This document shows, piece by piece, positions 1 to 11,364 of a stretch of 64,000 bases of DNA (its first letter is position 1; the number at the start of each line of letters is the position of its first letter). The stretch is from Ferrimonas sp. YFM. Lineage in GTDB: Bacteria > Pseudomonadota > Gammaproteobacteria > Enterobacterales > Shewanellaceae. The position numbers and the translations under genes were made by a program. The notes under the pieces are model-generated. The model saw only the letters and a list, made by a program, of their open reading frames with translations, was not told the origin of the DNA and did no database searches. Location: NCBI RefSeq assembly GCF_030296015.1, contig NZ_AP027368.1, forward strand, positions 3,286,001 through 3,350,000, read 5' to 3'.

Positions 1-2448
1 AAGGAAGGTCTCAAAGGATGCTTCGATCATTTCGTCCGCTACAGCCTCAACAGGGACAAGCCCACCCAGGAGGATCTGTTCCGAGCCCTGGCCCTGAGCG
101 TCCGTGACCAGCTGGTGGGGGACTGGCGCGCCACCCGGGAGCGCAACAACAACCTGCAGGTGCGCAAAGTCGCCTACCTCTCCCTGGAGTTCCTCATGGG
201 GCGGGCCCTGGGCAACGCGGTACTCAACCTGGACCTGAATCAGAGCGTGACCGACAGCCTGCTGGCCTACGGCGCCTCTCTGGAGGAGTTGGCAGAGCAG
301 GAGCATGACGCCGGCCTGGGCAACGGAGGCCTGGGGCGACTGGCCGCCTGCTTCCTGGACAGCTGCGCCACCCTGGATATGGCGGTCATCGGTTATGGCA
401 TCCGTTATGAATACGGCATGTTTACCCAGCAGTTCGTCGATGGCTATCAGGTGGAACAGCCGGACCGCTGGCTGCGGGACGGCAACCCCTGGGAGGTGAA
501 GGTGCCCCACCACAATGTGCTGGTAAAGTTCGGTGGTCACACCGGCCACTACCGGGACAGCCAGGGGCGGATTCACCATCAGTGGCTGGACACCCAGGAT
601 GTGTTGGCGGTGGCCTATGACCTGCCCATTCCGGGTTATCGCAATGGCCGAATCAACACCCTGAGACTGTGGAAGGCGGAAGCCACCGACGAGTTCGACC
701 TCAATGAATTCAACCAGGGGGACTACACCGAGGCGGTGGCGGCCAAGAACCAGGCCGAACAGATCACCATGGTGCTCTACCCCAATGACGCCAGCGAAAA
801 TGGCAAGGAGCTCAGACTCAGGCAACAGTATTTCCTCAGCTCCGCCAGCCTGCAGGACCTGCTCAACAGCCACCTGAGAAACGGCGGCACCATAGAGAAC
901 TTCCAACAATTCAATGTAATGCAGCTCAACGATACCCACCCCAGTGTTTCGGTGGCCGAGCTGATGCGGTTGTTGATGGATGACCATGGCCTGGGCTGGG
1001 ACCAGGCCTGGGCGATCACCAGCCAGTCCATGGCCTACACCAATCACACCCTGTTGCCGGAAGCCCTGGAATCCTGGCCCGTCAGCCTGTTTGAGCGGCT
1101 GCTGCCCCGGGTGCTGGAGATCATCTACGAGATCAACGCCCGCTTCCTGGAGCAGGTGGCCAGCCGCTGGCCCGGAGATCTGACTAAGCTGCGCAGCCTG
1201 TCTCTCATCAGTGATGACCCCAGCCCCCAGGTGCGCATGGCCCACCTGGCGGTGGTGGGCAGCTTCTCCGTCAATGGCGTGGCCAGGTTGCATACCCAGT
1301 TGCTGACCCAGGGAATGTTCGCCGATTTTCACCAGCTGTGGCCGGAGAAGTTCAACAACAAGACCAACGGCGTCACCCCGAGGCGCTGGCTGGCCCATGC
1401 CAACCCCAGGCTCTGCGCCCTGTTGAATGAGCGCCTGGGAGCCAGATGGATAGAGGATCTGTCCAGCCTGCACAGCCTCAACGGCCTGACCGGGGATGCC
1501 GGTTTCCTGACCAGCTGGCGGGAGATCAAGCAGCAGAACAAGGCGGACCTCGCCCAGATGGTGCAGGCACGCTGCGGGGTGAACTTCGACCCCAGCATGC
1601 TGTTCGACATTCAGGTCAAGCGCATCCATGAGTACAAGCGGCAGCTGCTCAACCTGCTGCACCTGATTCATCTCTACCGGCGCATCGCCGACGGTGATAC
1701 CCAGGGGATGGTACCGCGTTGTGTCCTGATTGGCGGCAAGGCCGCCCCGGGCTACGTCATGGCCAAACTGCTGCTGAAGCTGGCCAACAACATTGCCCAT
1801 ATGATCAACCAGGACCCCAGAATGGCCCCCTGGCTGAGAGTGGCGGTGTTGCCGGACTACAACGTCAGCGCCATGGAACGCATCTGTCCCGCCGCCGACC
1901 TGTCAGAACAGATCAGCACCGCGGGTAAGGAGGCCTCGGGCACAGGCAACATGAAATTCATGATGAACGGGGCCCTCACCATAGGCACCCTGGACGGCGC
2001 CAACATCGAAATCCTTGAAGCCGTGGGCCAGGAGAACTTCTTCCTGTTTGGCCTCAGTGCCGATGAGGTCACCCAGCTCAAACCCCATTATCAGCCCCAG
2101 GAGTACATCGACCGTTCGCCGGCCCTGGCCGCCGTACTGGCGCTCATACAGGGGGGCCACTTCAGCCTGCTCGAACCCCAACTGTTCCAGCCCATAGTCC
2201 AGGCGGTCACCGCCCCAGGGGACCCCTGGATGGTGGCCGCCGATTTCGACGCCTATATCCAGGCTCAGGAGAGGGTGGCGGACGCCTACGCCAATCCGGA
2301 GCACTGGGCCCGAATGAGCGTACGCAACACCGCCGCCAGTGGCCGCTTCTCCAGCGATGTCACCATAGCCAACTACCGGGACGAAATTTGGAAACCGGCA
2401 CTGCCCAGCCAACTTCAGGTTCAAGGAGAGACCCAAGATGCCAAGTAA
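1..2448 (+). CDS. glgP: Glycogen phosphorylase (5' end outside window)
   Basis: Removes glucose units from glycogen as glucose-1-phosphate using pyridoxal phosphate. The reading frame is open from base 1 and reads phosphorylase-like sequence ([13 protein letters not shown]) before the first internal GTG at 115, so the true start lies upstream and the gene is truncated by the window edge. Family landmarks are the [17 protein letters not shown] block, [20 protein letters not shown]-type [11 protein letters not shown], and the PLP site [10 protein letters not shown], whose lysine codon is at 1954-1956. It is the first visible gene of glgP-glgC-glgA; its stop (2446-2448) lies inside glgC, giving an 11-nt overlap and probable translational coupling. 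Family assignment is very secure; whether it is tuned to glycogen or maltodextrin (MalP-like) is inferred from the neighbours. Confidence 0.96.
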   Translation, partial: KEGLKGCFDHFVRYSLNRDKPTQEDLFRALALSVRDQLVGDWRATRERNNNLQVRKVAYLSLEFLMGRALGNAVLNLDLNQSVTDSLLAYGASLEELAEQEHDAGLGNGGLGRLAACFLDSCATLDMAVIGYGIRYEYGMFTQQFVDGYQVEQPDRWLRDGNPWEVKVPHHNVLVKFGGHTGHYRDSQGRIHHQWLDTQDVLAVAYDLPIPGYRNGRINTLRLWKAEATDEFDLNEFNQGDYTEAVAAKNQAEQITMVLYPNDASENGKELRLRQQYFLSSASLQDLLNSHLRNGGTIENFQQFNVMQLNDTHPSVSVAELMRLLMDDHGLGWDQAWAITSQSMAYTNHTLLPEALESWPVSLFERLLPRVLEIIYEINARFLEQVASRWPGDLTKLRSLSLISDDPSPQVRMAHLAVVGSFSVNGVARLHTQLLTQGMFADFHQLWPEKFNNKTNGVTPRRWLAHANPRLCALLNERLGARWIEDLSSLHSLNGLTGDAGFLTSWREIKQQNKADLAQMVQARCGVNFDPSMLFDIQVKRIHEYKRQLLNLLHLIHLYRRIADGDTQGMVPRCVLIGGKAAPGYVMAKLLLKLANNIAHMINQDPRMAPWLRVAVLPDYNVSAMERICPAADLSEQISTAGKEASGTGNMKFMMNGALTIGTLDGANIEILEAVGQENFFLFGLSADEVTQLKPHYQPQEYIDRSPALAAVLALIQGGHFSLLEPQLFQPIVQAVTAPGDPWMVAADFDAYIQAQERVADAYANPEHWARMSVRNTAASGRFSSDVTIANYRDEIWKPALPSQLQVQGETQDAK

Positions 2449-3709
2449 CAACCCCAGATACATCAGTAACCTGACCCGGGATACCTACGCCATCATCCTG
2501 GCAGGGGGACGCGGGTCCCGCCTCCACGAGCTGACCGACTGGCGCGCCAAGCCGGCGGTCTATTTCGGCGGTCAATTCCGCATCATCGATTTCGCCCTGT
2601 CCAACTGCATCAACTCCGGCGTGCGCCGGGTCGGGGTGGTCACCCAGTACAAATCCCACAGCCTGATCCGTCACCTGAGCCGGGGCTGGGGCCACTTTAA
2701 GCGTGAGCTGGGGGAGTCGGTCGAGATTTTGCCCGCCTCCCAGCGCTACTCCGACAGCTGGTACCAGGGCACCGCCGACGCCGTGTTTCAGAACCTGGAC
2801 ATCATCCGCCACGAGATGCCCAAATATGTGATGATCCTCTCCGGGGACCACATCTATCGCATGGACTACGCCGGCCTGATCGCCGCCCACGTCGAACGGG
2901 GCGCCGAGATGACCGTCTCCTGCATCGAGGTGCCGGTGCCCGAAGCCGCGGGCAGCTTCGGCGTCATGGCGGTCGATGAGGAGCAGCGCGTCATCGGCTT
3001 CGAAGAGAAGCCGAACGCCCCCCAATGCCTGCCGGAGGACCCTGAGCACTGCTTGGCCTCCATGGGCAACTATGTGTTTGACGCCGAGTTTCTGTTTGAC
3101 CAGCTCAAGCAGGATGCCGCCCGGGCCGACTCGGACCGGGATTTCGGCAAGAACATCATCCCCTCCATCATCCAGAACCATAAGGTGTACGCCTACCGCC
3201 ACCGCAGTGCCCTGGACAATGAGCCTCCCTACTGGCGAGATGTGGGCTCCCTGGACTCCTTCTACCAGGCCAACATGGAGCTGCTGCAACCCACCCCTCC
3301 GCTCAACCTGTATGACCAGCGCTGGCCCATCTGGAGCTACCTGGAACAGCTGCCGCCGGCCAAGTTCGTCTTCGATGACGACGATCGCCGCGGCAGTGCC
3401 GTGGACTCCATCGTCTCCTCCGGCTGCATCATCTCCGGGGCAACGGTGCGTCGCTGCGTGCTGTTCAACCGGGTCCGGGTTCAGGACTACGCCCTGGTGG
3501 AGGACTCGGTGATCCTGCCCAATGTGGAGATCGGCCGCGGCGCCCAGATACGCAATGCCATCCTGGAGCGGGGCTGCGAGGTCCCCGCCAATATGGTGAT
3601 CGGCTACGACAGACTCCAGGATAAAGCCCGGGGATTTCGGGTGACGGATCAAGGGCGGGTGCTGGTGACCCGGGAGATGCTTGGACTCAAGGTGGGCTAT
3701 GAAGACTGA
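2438..3709 (+). CDS. glgC: Glucose-1-phosphate adenylyltransferase
   Basis: Makes ADP-glucose from glucose-1-phosphate and ATP, the committed and usually allosterically controlled step of bacterial glycogen synthesis. The 423-residue product has the nucleotidyltransferase signature GGRGSRL at about residues 23-29, with the lysine of [10 protein letters not shown] shortly after, [21 protein letters not shown] and the GlgC-type FEEKP motif, followed by a C-terminal left-handed beta-helix region rich in hexapeptide-like repeats. Length is normal for the family. A good Shine-Dalgarno (AAGGAG) lies just before ATG 2438 inside the end of glgP. Its own stop overlaps glgA by 11 nt, so all three glycogen genes appear to be translated from one coupled message. 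Confidence 0.97.
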   Translation: MPSNNPRYISNLTRDTYAIILAGGRGSRLHELTDWRAKPAVYFGGQFRIIDFALSNCINSGVRRVGVVTQYKSHSLIRHLSRGWGHFKRELGESVEILPASQRYSDSWYQGTADAVFQNLDIIRHEMPKYVMILSGDHIYRMDYAGLIAAHVERGAEMTVSCIEVPVPEAAGSFGVMAVDEEQRVIGFEEKPNAPQCLPEDPEHCLASMGNYVFDAEFLFDQLKQDAARADSDRDFGKNIIPSIIQNHKVYAYRHRSALDNEPPYWRDVGSLDSFYQANMELLQPTPPLNLYDQRWPIWSYLEQLPPAKFVFDDDDRRGSAVDSIVSSGCIISGATVRRCVLFNRVRVQDYALVEDSVILPNVEIGRGAQIRNAILERGCEVPANMVIGYDRLQDKARGFRVTDQGRVLVTREMLGLKVGYED

Positions 3710-5276
3710 GATACGTGTATTGATGGCGGCGGCGGAGAACGGCGCCCTGACCGGTGGCAAAGTGGGCGGCATGGGGGATGTGATTCGCGATCTGCCCTCT
3801 GCCCTGGCTTCACAGGGAGTTCGGGCCGACCTGATCATGCCCGGCTACGGCCGCTTTGCCACTCAACAACAGGCCGAGGAGCTGGCCCGTATCCAGGTGG
3901 CCTACGGCACCCAAAAGGAGACCCTGGTGCTCTACCGCTGTGCCAATCCGGTCTCCGCCGAAAGCAGCCTCTACCTGTTGGAGCATCCCCTGTTTGCCGC
4001 CGCGGGCGCCGGGGCCATCTACGACAGCAGCCACCAGGGCGAACCCTACGCCCTGGACGCCGCCAAGTTTGCCCTGTTCTGCCTCGGGGTTGCCGAAGCC
4101 CTTCACCAGAATCTGCTGGAAACCTACCACTGCCTGCATCTGCACGACTGGCATACCGCCCTGCTGGCACTGCTGAGGACTCACCACCCCAGATACGCAT
4201 CTCTTAAGCAGGTGCGCTGCGTCTACAGCATCCACAACCTGGCCCACCAGGGCATTCGTCCCCTGGGGGGCAGCAGTTCGAGCCTGGCCCACTGGTTCCC
4301 GGGCCTCTCTCTGGAGCTGGGCAGCCGGGTGCTGGGGCCGCTGGTGGACCCCCGCTACCCAGGCTGCATCAACCCCATGCGCTGCGCCATCAACCTGGCG
4401 GACAAGATCCACCTGGTCTCCCCCGGATACGCCAAAGAGGTGCTGCGCCCCAATCAGCCACAATTGGGGTTTCGTGGCGGAGAGGGGCTGGAAGCCGACC
4501 TTCGACGGCGCCACGAGCAGGGGGATCTGGTGGGGATCATCAACGGCATCGAATACCCGCAGCCAGCCTCAGCGCTCGGAGAGTTTCACCGCCTGATGCA
4601 GTTAGCCTCAGACAGCCTGATTCGCTGGCAGGCGAAAAAACAGTGGGTCGCCGCCCAGGATTACATCGCCAGTCAGAGGATGCGGATGTGGCCGGCTCAA
4701 CAGGAGCCAGAGCTGCTGCTCACCTCGGTCTGTCGCCTCACCGACCAGAAGGTCGCCCTGCTGCTGCACACCAGTGACAACGGGTGCACTGTGCTGGAAA
4801 CCCTGCTCGAGGAGCTGGCCACTCACTGCCCCACAGGGCTCTATCTGATGCTGGGCAACGGCAATGGCGACATCGAGGCGCAACTGCAACAGATCGCCGC
4901 CAGGCACCCCAACTTCTGGTTCCTCAACGGCTACCACGAGCCTCTCTCCAATGCCCTGTACCGTCGTGGCGATCTGTTCCTGATGCCCAGCTCCTTCGAG
5001 CCCTGTGGCCTGAGTCAGTTACTGGCGATGAGGGAGGGGCAGCCGGTGCTGGCTCACGCCGTCGGCGGCCTGTCGGACACCATAGAGGACAACCGCACCG
5101 GCTTGCTGTTCCGCGGTGACGGCCCCGATGCCCAGGGGGAAGCGCTGCTGAACCGCTTCCGGGAGTTTCTGGCATTGACCCGGGCCGAACGCCGGGCACT
5201 CTCCGACGCAGCCCGGGCTGCACGGTTCGACTGGCAAGCCCCAGCCGCACTCTACCGCCAGCACCTCTACTGCTGA
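3699..5276 (+). CDS. glgA: Glycogen synthase (ADP-glucose dependent)
   Basis: GT5-family glucosyltransferase that elongates alpha-1,4-glucan from ADP-glucose. I chose ATG 3699 (AAGGTGG just upstream, 525 residues) over an earlier in-frame ATG at 3681, because it places the ADP-glucose loop near the N-terminus: KVGGMGDV at residues 21-28, the equivalent of the usual KTGGLADV. The C-terminal half has [19 protein letters not shown] and [11 protein letters not shown], typical of the acceptor/donor cleft of GlgA. It overlaps glgC by 11 nt and is the last gene of the operon; a 10-bp hairpin follows at 5285-5310. The N-terminal loop is somewhat divergent from the enterobacterial form, but the family is clear. 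Confidence 0.94.
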   Translation: MKTEIRVLMAAAENGALTGGKVGGMGDVIRDLPSALASQGVRADLIMPGYGRFATQQQAEELARIQVAYGTQKETLVLYRCANPVSAESSLYLLEHPLFAAAGAGAIYDSSHQGEPYALDAAKFALFCLGVAEALHQNLLETYHCLHLHDWHTALLALLRTHHPRYASLKQVRCVYSIHNLAHQGIRPLGGSSSSLAHWFPGLSLELGSRVLGPLVDPRYPGCINPMRCAINLADKIHLVSPGYAKEVLRPNQPQLGFRGGEGLEADLRRRHEQGDLVGIINGIEYPQPASALGEFHRLMQLASDSLIRWQAKKQWVAAQDYIASQRMRMWPAQQEPELLLTSVCRLTDQKVALLLHTSDNGCTVLETLLEELATHCPTGLYLMLGNGNGDIEAQLQQIAARHPNFWFLNGYHEPLSNALYRRGDLFLMPSSFEPCGLSQLLAMREGQPVLAHAVGGLSDTIEDNRTGLLFRGDGPDAQGEALLNRFREFLALTRAERRALSDAARAARFDWQAPAALYRQHLYC

Positions 5277-5284
5277 GTCTGTGC

Positions 5285-5310
5285 ATCGCCCCGCATTACC
5301 GCGGGGCGAT
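5285..5310. terminator. Perfect hairpin between convergent genes
   Basis: Ten-bp perfect stem ATCGCCCCGC / GCGGGGCGAT with a 6-nt loop, in the 43-bp gap between the ends of glgA (+) and the large LamG protein gene (-). No T-tract follows on either strand, so it may be a bidirectional barrier or an mRNA 3'-end stabiliser rather than a classical intrinsic terminator. Confidence 0.6.
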
Positions 5311-5319
5311 ACCAGGGCG

Positions 5320-8300
5320 TCAAGGCGCCAGAGTGGCCAACGCCTGAATCTCATCGGCGCTCAGGGCCCGGTTATACAGGCGCACCTCATCCAGGGTGCC
5401 CCTCATAAACTCAGCAACGCCACCCGCTCCACCAAACAGCAGATCTCCGGTTCCATCGGCGGACTGCGCGGCGCCGGTGCCCACCAGGGTGCCATTGAGG
5501 TAGAAGCTGCGACTGCCGGCGGCACCATCCTGGATCAGGGTCAGCTGCTGCCAACCCGTTTGAGCCACCGGCCCTTTGATGTTGGCGGGGCCGCCGAAGA
5601 TCCAGCGGTCATAGGAGGCCACCCACAGACCATACCAGGGTGAATCATCCCTGGACTTGGTCACCATACCGGCCCAGCCGCCCTGATCCCCATCCAGGTT
5701 CACCCAGACAGACAGGGAGAAACTGGCGGCGGCACCAAAGGCCAGTTGAGAGTCATGGGCCACCCTCACCAGGTCATCCACCCCATCGAAGTAGAGGCCG
5801 TTGCCGGCCCAGCCGGGCACCCGGGTGGTGCCGCTGATGTCACCGACCCGTCCTGAGCCCGACGCATCCAGCAGCTGGCTGCCGCTGGTCTCATCCATGG
5901 GCCAGTACCCCACCAATCCGGCACTGGGCAGGCCGTCTCCCGGCAGGTCCAGGTTGAACTGGGCCGAGCTGACGCTGCTGCTTTCCCCGTTCACTATGGC
6001 CACCGCCTGAAGAGTCAGGCTCTGACCCACCAGAATCGGCACCTGATAGAGATCGGAGCCAGCATCCGGGGTCGACCCATCCAGGGTGTAATGGATAGCC
6101 GCACCGGAGTCCGCACTCAGGGTCACGGTCACCTCCGAGGTGAAGTCGCCGCCATTGGGGTCGATCACCGGCGGGGTCACCACCGAAGGTTCGCTCCAGG
6201 TCACGTTGACCTCGTCCGAGGCTTCCGGGTTGGTGAGCGCCTGATGATTGGCATCCACCAACCACACCCGCATCACATGACTGCCTGCCGTGCCCGGGCC
6301 GAAGTCGTAACTGGTCACCCCGGTGTCGTGCAGAGGCACATAGGGGTTGTCATCCAGCTGCACATGGATGTGGTCGAAACCGCTCTGATCGCCGGAGGTC
6401 TGCCACTGCACCACCAGGTTTCCGGTCAGCTGAGCCCCCTCTTGCGGTGAAGTGATGGTCACCGTCGGCGGCACGTAGGGCACTATGGTCAGCTGCACCT
6501 GGGCGGTGTTACTCAGATTACCCTGAAGATCCGCCACCCGGTAACTGAAGCTGTCGGAGGTGGTGGCACTGCCATCATGCTGATAGCTGGCCACGCCGGT
6601 AACCCCATCAATCTGCAGTTCGCCATAGGCGGGCGCGCTCATCAGCTCCACGGAACCGGCATCCAGCCCCAGTGTGGCGCTGTCGTTGGCCAGCAGATCG
6701 ATACTGGTGCCCTCGCCCTGTCCCAGGGAGGCTGTGTCATCCAATGCCACCACACTGGCCGCGCCCGGCACCAGGTTATACAGGCTGGTCACCTCCCCCA
6801 GATCCAGGGCGCGACTGTAGAGGCGAACCTCATCCAGGACACCACTGAAGTGTTCACTGACCCCCAGGGTGCCGCCAAAGATAAGATCGCCGCCGCCATC
6901 GGCCTGCTGGGCACTGCCCTCGGCATTGAGCGCCCCATCCAGATAGAGGTAACGACTACCGCCGCTCTGAACCAGCACCAGATGGTGCCAGCCAGCACTG
7001 ATCTTGCTGCCACTGATGTTCTGTGGCCCACCTGAGGTCCAGCGGCGGTTGCTCGCCACCCAGATGCCGTACCAAGGCTCCTGATCTCTGGACTTGGTCA
7101 CCACCCCGGACCAGCCGGACTGGCTGCCAATGCCCTGGGCCCAAAACGCCAGAGTAAAATCATCGCCACTGCTGAAGGCAAAGGCGCTGCTGTGAGGCAC
7201 CTGAACCAGGTCATCCACACCATCGAAACTCAGTCCCTGGCCAAAGCGGCCAGTAACCACCTGGGCGCCCAGGATCACCCCGTTGTTCTGGTTGCCGGAG
7301 CTGTCGATGGCAGTCTGGGCCGAGCCCGAGTCCATGGCCCAGTAGCCCACCAGGGTCGGATCGCCACCACTGTTATCCACCACGGTCACCGTTACCGAAT
7401 CGCTGGCCTCGGGATTAGCCAGAGGCTGATGATCCGGGGTCACCAGCCAGACATCGATGCTGTGCTCGCCCGGGCCGACCTGGCCAAAGTCGTAGCTGGT
7501 GAGGCCGGTGTCGTGCAGGGTGACATGGGGATTGTCGTCCAGACGCACATGGATATGGTCGTAGAGGGTGTCGTCCCCGGTCAGCTGCCACTGCACCAGC
7601 AGATTGCCGCTCACCTGGGCACCATCCTGGGGCGAGGTGATGGTTACCGTCGGCGGCAGATAGGCCTCGACGGCGATGGACACCGCCGTGGCCGCCGACC
7701 AGGCGCCGGTGGTGTCCTGCACCCGATAACTGAAGCCGTCATCCAGGGAGCCGCCGTTGTGGCTGTAACTGATCACCCCGGTGCTGCTGTTGATGGCGGT
7801 AATGTTGCCCTGATCCGGAGAGGTCAGCACCTCGACCGTGGAGGGATCCAGCCCGGCGATGGCCGAATCGTTGGCCAGAACATCGATCTCCACGCTGGCG
7901 CCGCTGGAGATCTGCACCCAGTCTGGCGAGGTAACGGGTCCGGCTGCTGGCGGCGCGGTGGTCGCCAGTGCCTCAACCTCCTGAAGGGTGAGCGCCCGAT
8001 CATAGATGCGAATCTCATCCAGCACCCCATCGAAGAACTCGGTCACGCCGGCAGCACCGCCAAACCAGAGTTCACCGCTGCCCTCCCCAAACTGGGCATC
8101 CAGAGTGCCGGCCAGTACGCCGTCCACATAGAGCCAGCGGCTGTCGACCAGGGCATCCTGCACCAGGGCCAGATGATGCCAGCCGCCGCTGATGGGGCCA
8201 TCGAAGATGGCGTTGGGACCGCCGGCGGCCCAGGCATCCCAGGAGGTGATCCACAAGCCATACCAGGGGGCACTCTCTCTGGACTTGGTGACCAGACCCG

Positions 8301-11300
8301 CCCAGCCTCCCTGGCCGCCATCGGGCTGGACCCAGGCCGTCAGAGAGAAACTCTGGAACAGGGTGAACGCCAGCTGGCTGCTGTGGGGAACCACGACGCG
8401 GTCATCCACACCATCGAAGCGCAGGCCACCGCCGTCCCAGCCAGAGACCCAGGAGGCCCCGCTGAGCTGACCATCATGACCGTTGCCAGAGGCGTCTCCG
8501 ATGAAGGTGCCCCCCGCCTCGTTCAGCGGCCAATACCCCACCAGGCCATTGATGGGGAAACCATTATCGGGCGGCGTCAACTGATAGGTTTCCGACGCCA
8601 CCTGTGATGGCACATAACCATCCCGGTAGCCCCACACCTTGAGGGTGGCACTCTCCTCCAGGGTCAGGTTGCCACCACTGGTCGGTGAACTCAGATCCGG
8701 GTCACTGCCGTCTAAGGTGTAATAGAAGCTGACTCCGGAGGTCGAGGAGCTGAGGGTCACCGCCAGTGGCGCGGTATAGTCCCCCCCTGAGGGCGAGATC
8801 ACCGGCGTCGCCACAACCGGGGTGCCCCCCGCCAGGGTAATGGTGATCGCCACGGTGGCGGGGTCGGACACGAAGCCGTCAACATCGGCCACCCGGTACT
8901 GGAAGCTGACGCTGCCCGAGGTGGTAATCGACGGCTGGTACTGCACCCGTCCGGTGCCCGGCAGCAGGGTCACCAAGCCAGTGGCCGGCTGACTGATCAG
9001 GGTCAGAGAGTTCACATTGATGCCGGTGTCATCGGTGTCATTGGCCAGAAGGTCTATCTCTACGGTGCCCCCCACCGCCACCGTGGCGCTGTCATCATTG
9101 GCATCGGGTGGCGATGCGCTGTCGCAATCCGGATAGAGGGTGGATACCGCCGTAGTCGACAGGCCGTGAGCGTCGGTAACCGTCAGGCTGATGCGGTAGA
9201 AATAGGTCTCGCCGTCACACCCCGCCGGGGCGATCTGCACCTGACTGGCACAGTTGTTGTCCACCGGGTCTTCATGGGTGTGGTTGTTGTGATGCAGCAC
9301 CGTCTGCCAGGCGCAGCTCAGCTCACCGCTGCCATGTTCGTTGTCACTGATCTGGGCAGTGAGGTCATAGAGGGTGTCACTGCCCAGGGGATACAAGGTG
9401 CCATCGACGGGAGAGGTGATGCTCACCTGAGGCGGTGTGTTGTTCAGGCTGACCAGCACGGTATCGGAATCGCTCTGAGCCGGTGAGCCATCATCCGTGG
9501 CCGTCAGGGTGGCAATGAAACTGATGGGGTTGTCATTTGGGGCGCTGTACTGGTGGCTGGGAGAAGCGCCGCTGCCGTTGTCCCCATCGCCAAACTGCCA
9601 GGCAAAGCTCAGGTTGTCGTTATCAGGATCAGAGGAGCCTGCGGATGAGAACTGCACCGTTAGAGGACTGGGACCATAATTTGGGGTGGCTGAGGCTACC
9701 GCAGTGGGCACCCGGTTGCCTCCAGGGGCATAGCTGACCCGGTAGATGAAGGTGGCCCAGCTGATGTAATAGAGCCGACCATCGTCGGGGTGAGTGGCGA
9801 TAAACACCACGCCACCGGCGTCCGAGGCAAAGGGGCGCACCTGGGTGACCCGGTTGTTGTCGTCCATCACGAAGTTACGCACCCACTGGCCACCGAAGTC
9901 TCCGTGAAAATAGGTGTTGTGGTAGGTCTCAGGGAACTCACCACTGAGATACCACGCCCCTCCGGTGGAGGCGTTGCCGGCAAAAGGCGTCCCCTGGGTC
10001 AGTACCTCCGTGGTTCCGGGCACAGGTTCACCGACACCGACGGCCACCGGTGCGCCGCTGCCGTCAAACGCGGGGTAACGGGTCTGGGGTTCGTCATGGA
10101 ACCAGTCCAGACTGGGGCGTCGATGCTCGAACACCGGCACCGAGGTGATCTGCCCGCTACCACACGGGTTGGGGAAACTGGGTGTGCTCAGGGTCTCCTG
10201 AACAATCAGATCGGTGAATTTTACATCGCACCCCAGGGCCTCAGAGGCCTGGGCGCTGTTGGGGGAGGCAAAGTAGTAGCCGCTCTGGATGGTCATCCCT
10301 TCGTAGGCGGGCCAGCCGAAGTTGATGTTGGGCCCCTCCACCACCAGAAACTCCTCCCAGCGGCTCAATCCCACATCGCCCACATAGAGCACTCCCGGAT
10401 TACCATCGTCTGGGTTGTGACTGCCGGTTCCGGGCTTCAATGACATGCGGTAGGGGTTGCGCAGCCCCAGGGCCCACATTCTGGAGGCGGGAGAGCGAGG
10501 CGCCGCACCATCGTAGTAGGGATTGCTGGCCACCCCGTCACCGCTGGCGGGATCGATGCGCAAGATCTTACCGTTGTGGGAGTTCACCATCTGGGCCCGG
10601 TAGGCCCCGACGTTCTCGTCAGGCCGCAATATCCCTTCGGCCAGAGCGTCCAGATAGGCACTCTCTTCGGCGCTGCCGACGTCGGTAGAGGAGAAGCTGG
10701 CCCCATCTCCGAAGGCCACCAGCAGGGTACCGTCGGTGCCAAACACCAGTTGGCCGATGCCATGGGTCTGGTGGGTCATCGGCATCCCCGTGGTGGGAGA
10801 CTCACCAATCAGCACCTTGCGGCTGGCGTAATCCACACTGATGGCACCGGAAAAATCGCTGGCGCCCTGAGGTTTGATGGCGGTATAGCGCACCACCCGA
10901 CCTATGGTGGCCTGGGTGACCTGGATGGTCAGGTTGGGGTCATAATCGGAATCACAGATGGGCTCCCCAACCCCGGAGGCGGGCTCAACACAATGCAACA
11001 GGTGGTGTCTGTCGACAATGTAGCCGATGTAGACGTAACCGTTTTCTTCATACTGAGGATCCAGTGCAAACCCCAGCAGGCCATGGTCCCGCCAGGCCAG
11101 CACCTCATCGGCGATGTCCAGAAACGGGCTGGAGACCGGGTTGGATTCATCGATGATCCACACCCTTCCATCACGCTCCCAGGCGTAGATGCGATCGCCG
11201 GCTTCCGAAAAAGTCAGCCCCACTACCCCTGACCACCCCTGGCCATCCGGCCTGGAGAGTGTCTCTTCGGTGAAATCTTGATCGTCCAACAGCGCCGGCC

Positions 11301-11364
11301 AGACCGTCACTGGCCAGCCCACAACCATCAGAAGCAACAGAACAGACACTAACCAGTTGCGCAT
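5320..11364 (-). CDS. Secreted multidomain protein: sugar dehydrogenase-like, PKD and three LamG modules
   Basis: About 2014 residues with an N-terminal signal peptide (hydrophobic run VSVLLLLMVVGW). ATG 11364 is preferred because GGGTGA lies 5 nt upstream; GTG 11373 is the alternative (2017 residues). Approximate order: glucose/sorbosone dehydrogenase-like region 40-540 (DHGLLGFALDP, GDVGLSRWEEF, NFGWPAYEG); PKD 553-640 (FAWQFGDGD); a VSITSPVDG domain to 750; cadherin/Big_9-like 753-850; chitobiase C-terminal-like 851-933 (YTLDGSDPD); LamG-1 940-1138; Big_9-like; VTITSPQDG domain; LamG-2 1339-1527; Big_9-like; VTITSPQEG domain; second chitobiase-type domain; LamG-3 1818-end. The three LamG modules share VGYWxMxE, FDGVDD, KSRxxxPWYG and LDEVRLY, so the tail grew by internal duplication. 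Likely extracellular carbohydrate binding and oxidation; the substrate is unknown. Confidence 0.85.
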   Translation of the reverse strand: MRNWLVSVLLLLMVVGWPVTVWPALLDDQDFTEETLSRPDGQGWSGVVGLTFSEAGDRIYAWERDGRVWIIDESNPVSSPFLDIADEVLAWRDHGLLGFALDPQYEENGYVYIGYIVDRHHLLHCVEPASGVGEPICDSDYDPNLTIQVTQATIGRVVRYTAIKPQGASDFSGAISVDYASRKVLIGESPTTGMPMTHQTHGIGQLVFGTDGTLLVAFGDGASFSSTDVGSAEESAYLDALAEGILRPDENVGAYRAQMVNSHNGKILRIDPASGDGVASNPYYDGAAPRSPASRMWALGLRNPYRMSLKPGTGSHNPDDGNPGVLYVGDVGLSRWEEFLVVEGPNINFGWPAYEGMTIQSGYYFASPNSAQASEALGCDVKFTDLIVQETLSTPSFPNPCGSGQITSVPVFEHRRPSLDWFHDEPQTRYPAFDGSGAPVAVGVGEPVPGTTEVLTQGTPFAGNASTGGAWYLSGEFPETYHNTYFHGDFGGQWVRNFVMDDNNRVTQVRPFASDAGGVVFIATHPDDGRLYYISWATFIYRVSYAPGGNRVPTAVASATPNYGPSPLTVQFSSAGSSDPDNDNLSFAWQFGDGDNGSGASPSHQYSAPNDNPISFIATLTATDDGSPAQSDSDTVLVSLNNTPPQVSITSPVDGTLYPLGSDTLYDLTAQISDNEHGSGELSCAWQTVLHHNNHTHEDPVDNNCASQVQIAPAGCDGETYFYRISLTVTDAHGLSTTAVSTLYPDCDSASPPDANDDSATVAVGGTVEIDLLANDTDDTGINVNSLTLISQPATGLVTLLPGTGRVQYQPSITTSGSVSFQYRVADVDGFVSDPATVAITITLAGGTPVVATPVISPSGGDYTAPLAVTLSSSTSGVSFYYTLDGSDPDLSSPTSGGNLTLEESATLKVWGYRDGYVPSQVASETYQLTPPDNGFPINGLVGYWPLNEAGGTFIGDASGNGHDGQLSGASWVSGWDGGGLRFDGVDDRVVVPHSSQLAFTLFQSFSLTAWVQPDGGQGGWAGLVTKSRESAPWYGLWITSWDAWAAGGPNAIFDGPISGGWHHLALVQDALVDSRWLYVDGVLAGTLDAQFGEGSGELWFGGAAGVTEFFDGVLDEIRIYDRALTLQEVEALATTAPPAAGPVTSPDWVQISSGASVEIDVLANDSAIAGLDPSTVEVLTSPDQGNITAINSSTGVISYSHNGGSLDDGFSYRVQDTTGAWSAATAVSIAVEAYLPPTVTITSPQDGAQVSGNLLVQWQLTGDDTLYDHIHVRLDDNPHVTLHDTGLTSYDFGQVGPGEHSIDVWLVTPDHQPLANPEASDSVTVTVVDNSGGDPTLVGYWAMDSGSAQTAIDSSGNQNNGVILGAQVVTGRFGQGLSFDGVDDLVQVPHSSAFAFSSGDDFTLAFWAQGIGSQSGWSGVVTKSRDQEPWYGIWVASNRRWTSGGPQNISGSKISAGWHHLVLVQSGGSRYLYLDGALNAEGSAQQADGGGDLIFGGTLGVSEHFSGVLDEVRLYSRALDLGEVTSLYNLVPGAASVVALDDTASLGQGEGTSIDLLANDSATLGLDAGSVELMSAPAYGELQIDGVTGVASYQHDGSATTSDSFSYRVADLQGNLSNTAQVQLTIVPYVPPTVTITSPQEGAQLTGNLVVQWQTSGDQSGFDHIHVQLDDNPYVPLHDTGVTSYDFGPGTAGSHVMRVWLVDANHQALTNPEASDEVNVTWSEPSVVTPPVIDPNGGDFTSEVTVTLSADSGAAIHYTLDGSTPDAGSDLYQVPILVGQSLTLQAVAIVNGESSSVSSAQFNLDLPGDGLPSAGLVGYWPMDETSGSQLLDASGSGRVGDISGTTRVPGWAGNGLYFDGVDDLVRVAHDSQLAFGAAASFSLSVWVNLDGDQGGWAGMVTKSRDDSPWYGLWVASYDRWIFGGPANIKGPVAQTGWQQLTLIQDGAAGSRSFYLNGTLVGTGAAQSADGTGDLLFGGAGGVAEFMRGTLDEVRLYNRALSADEIQALATLAP

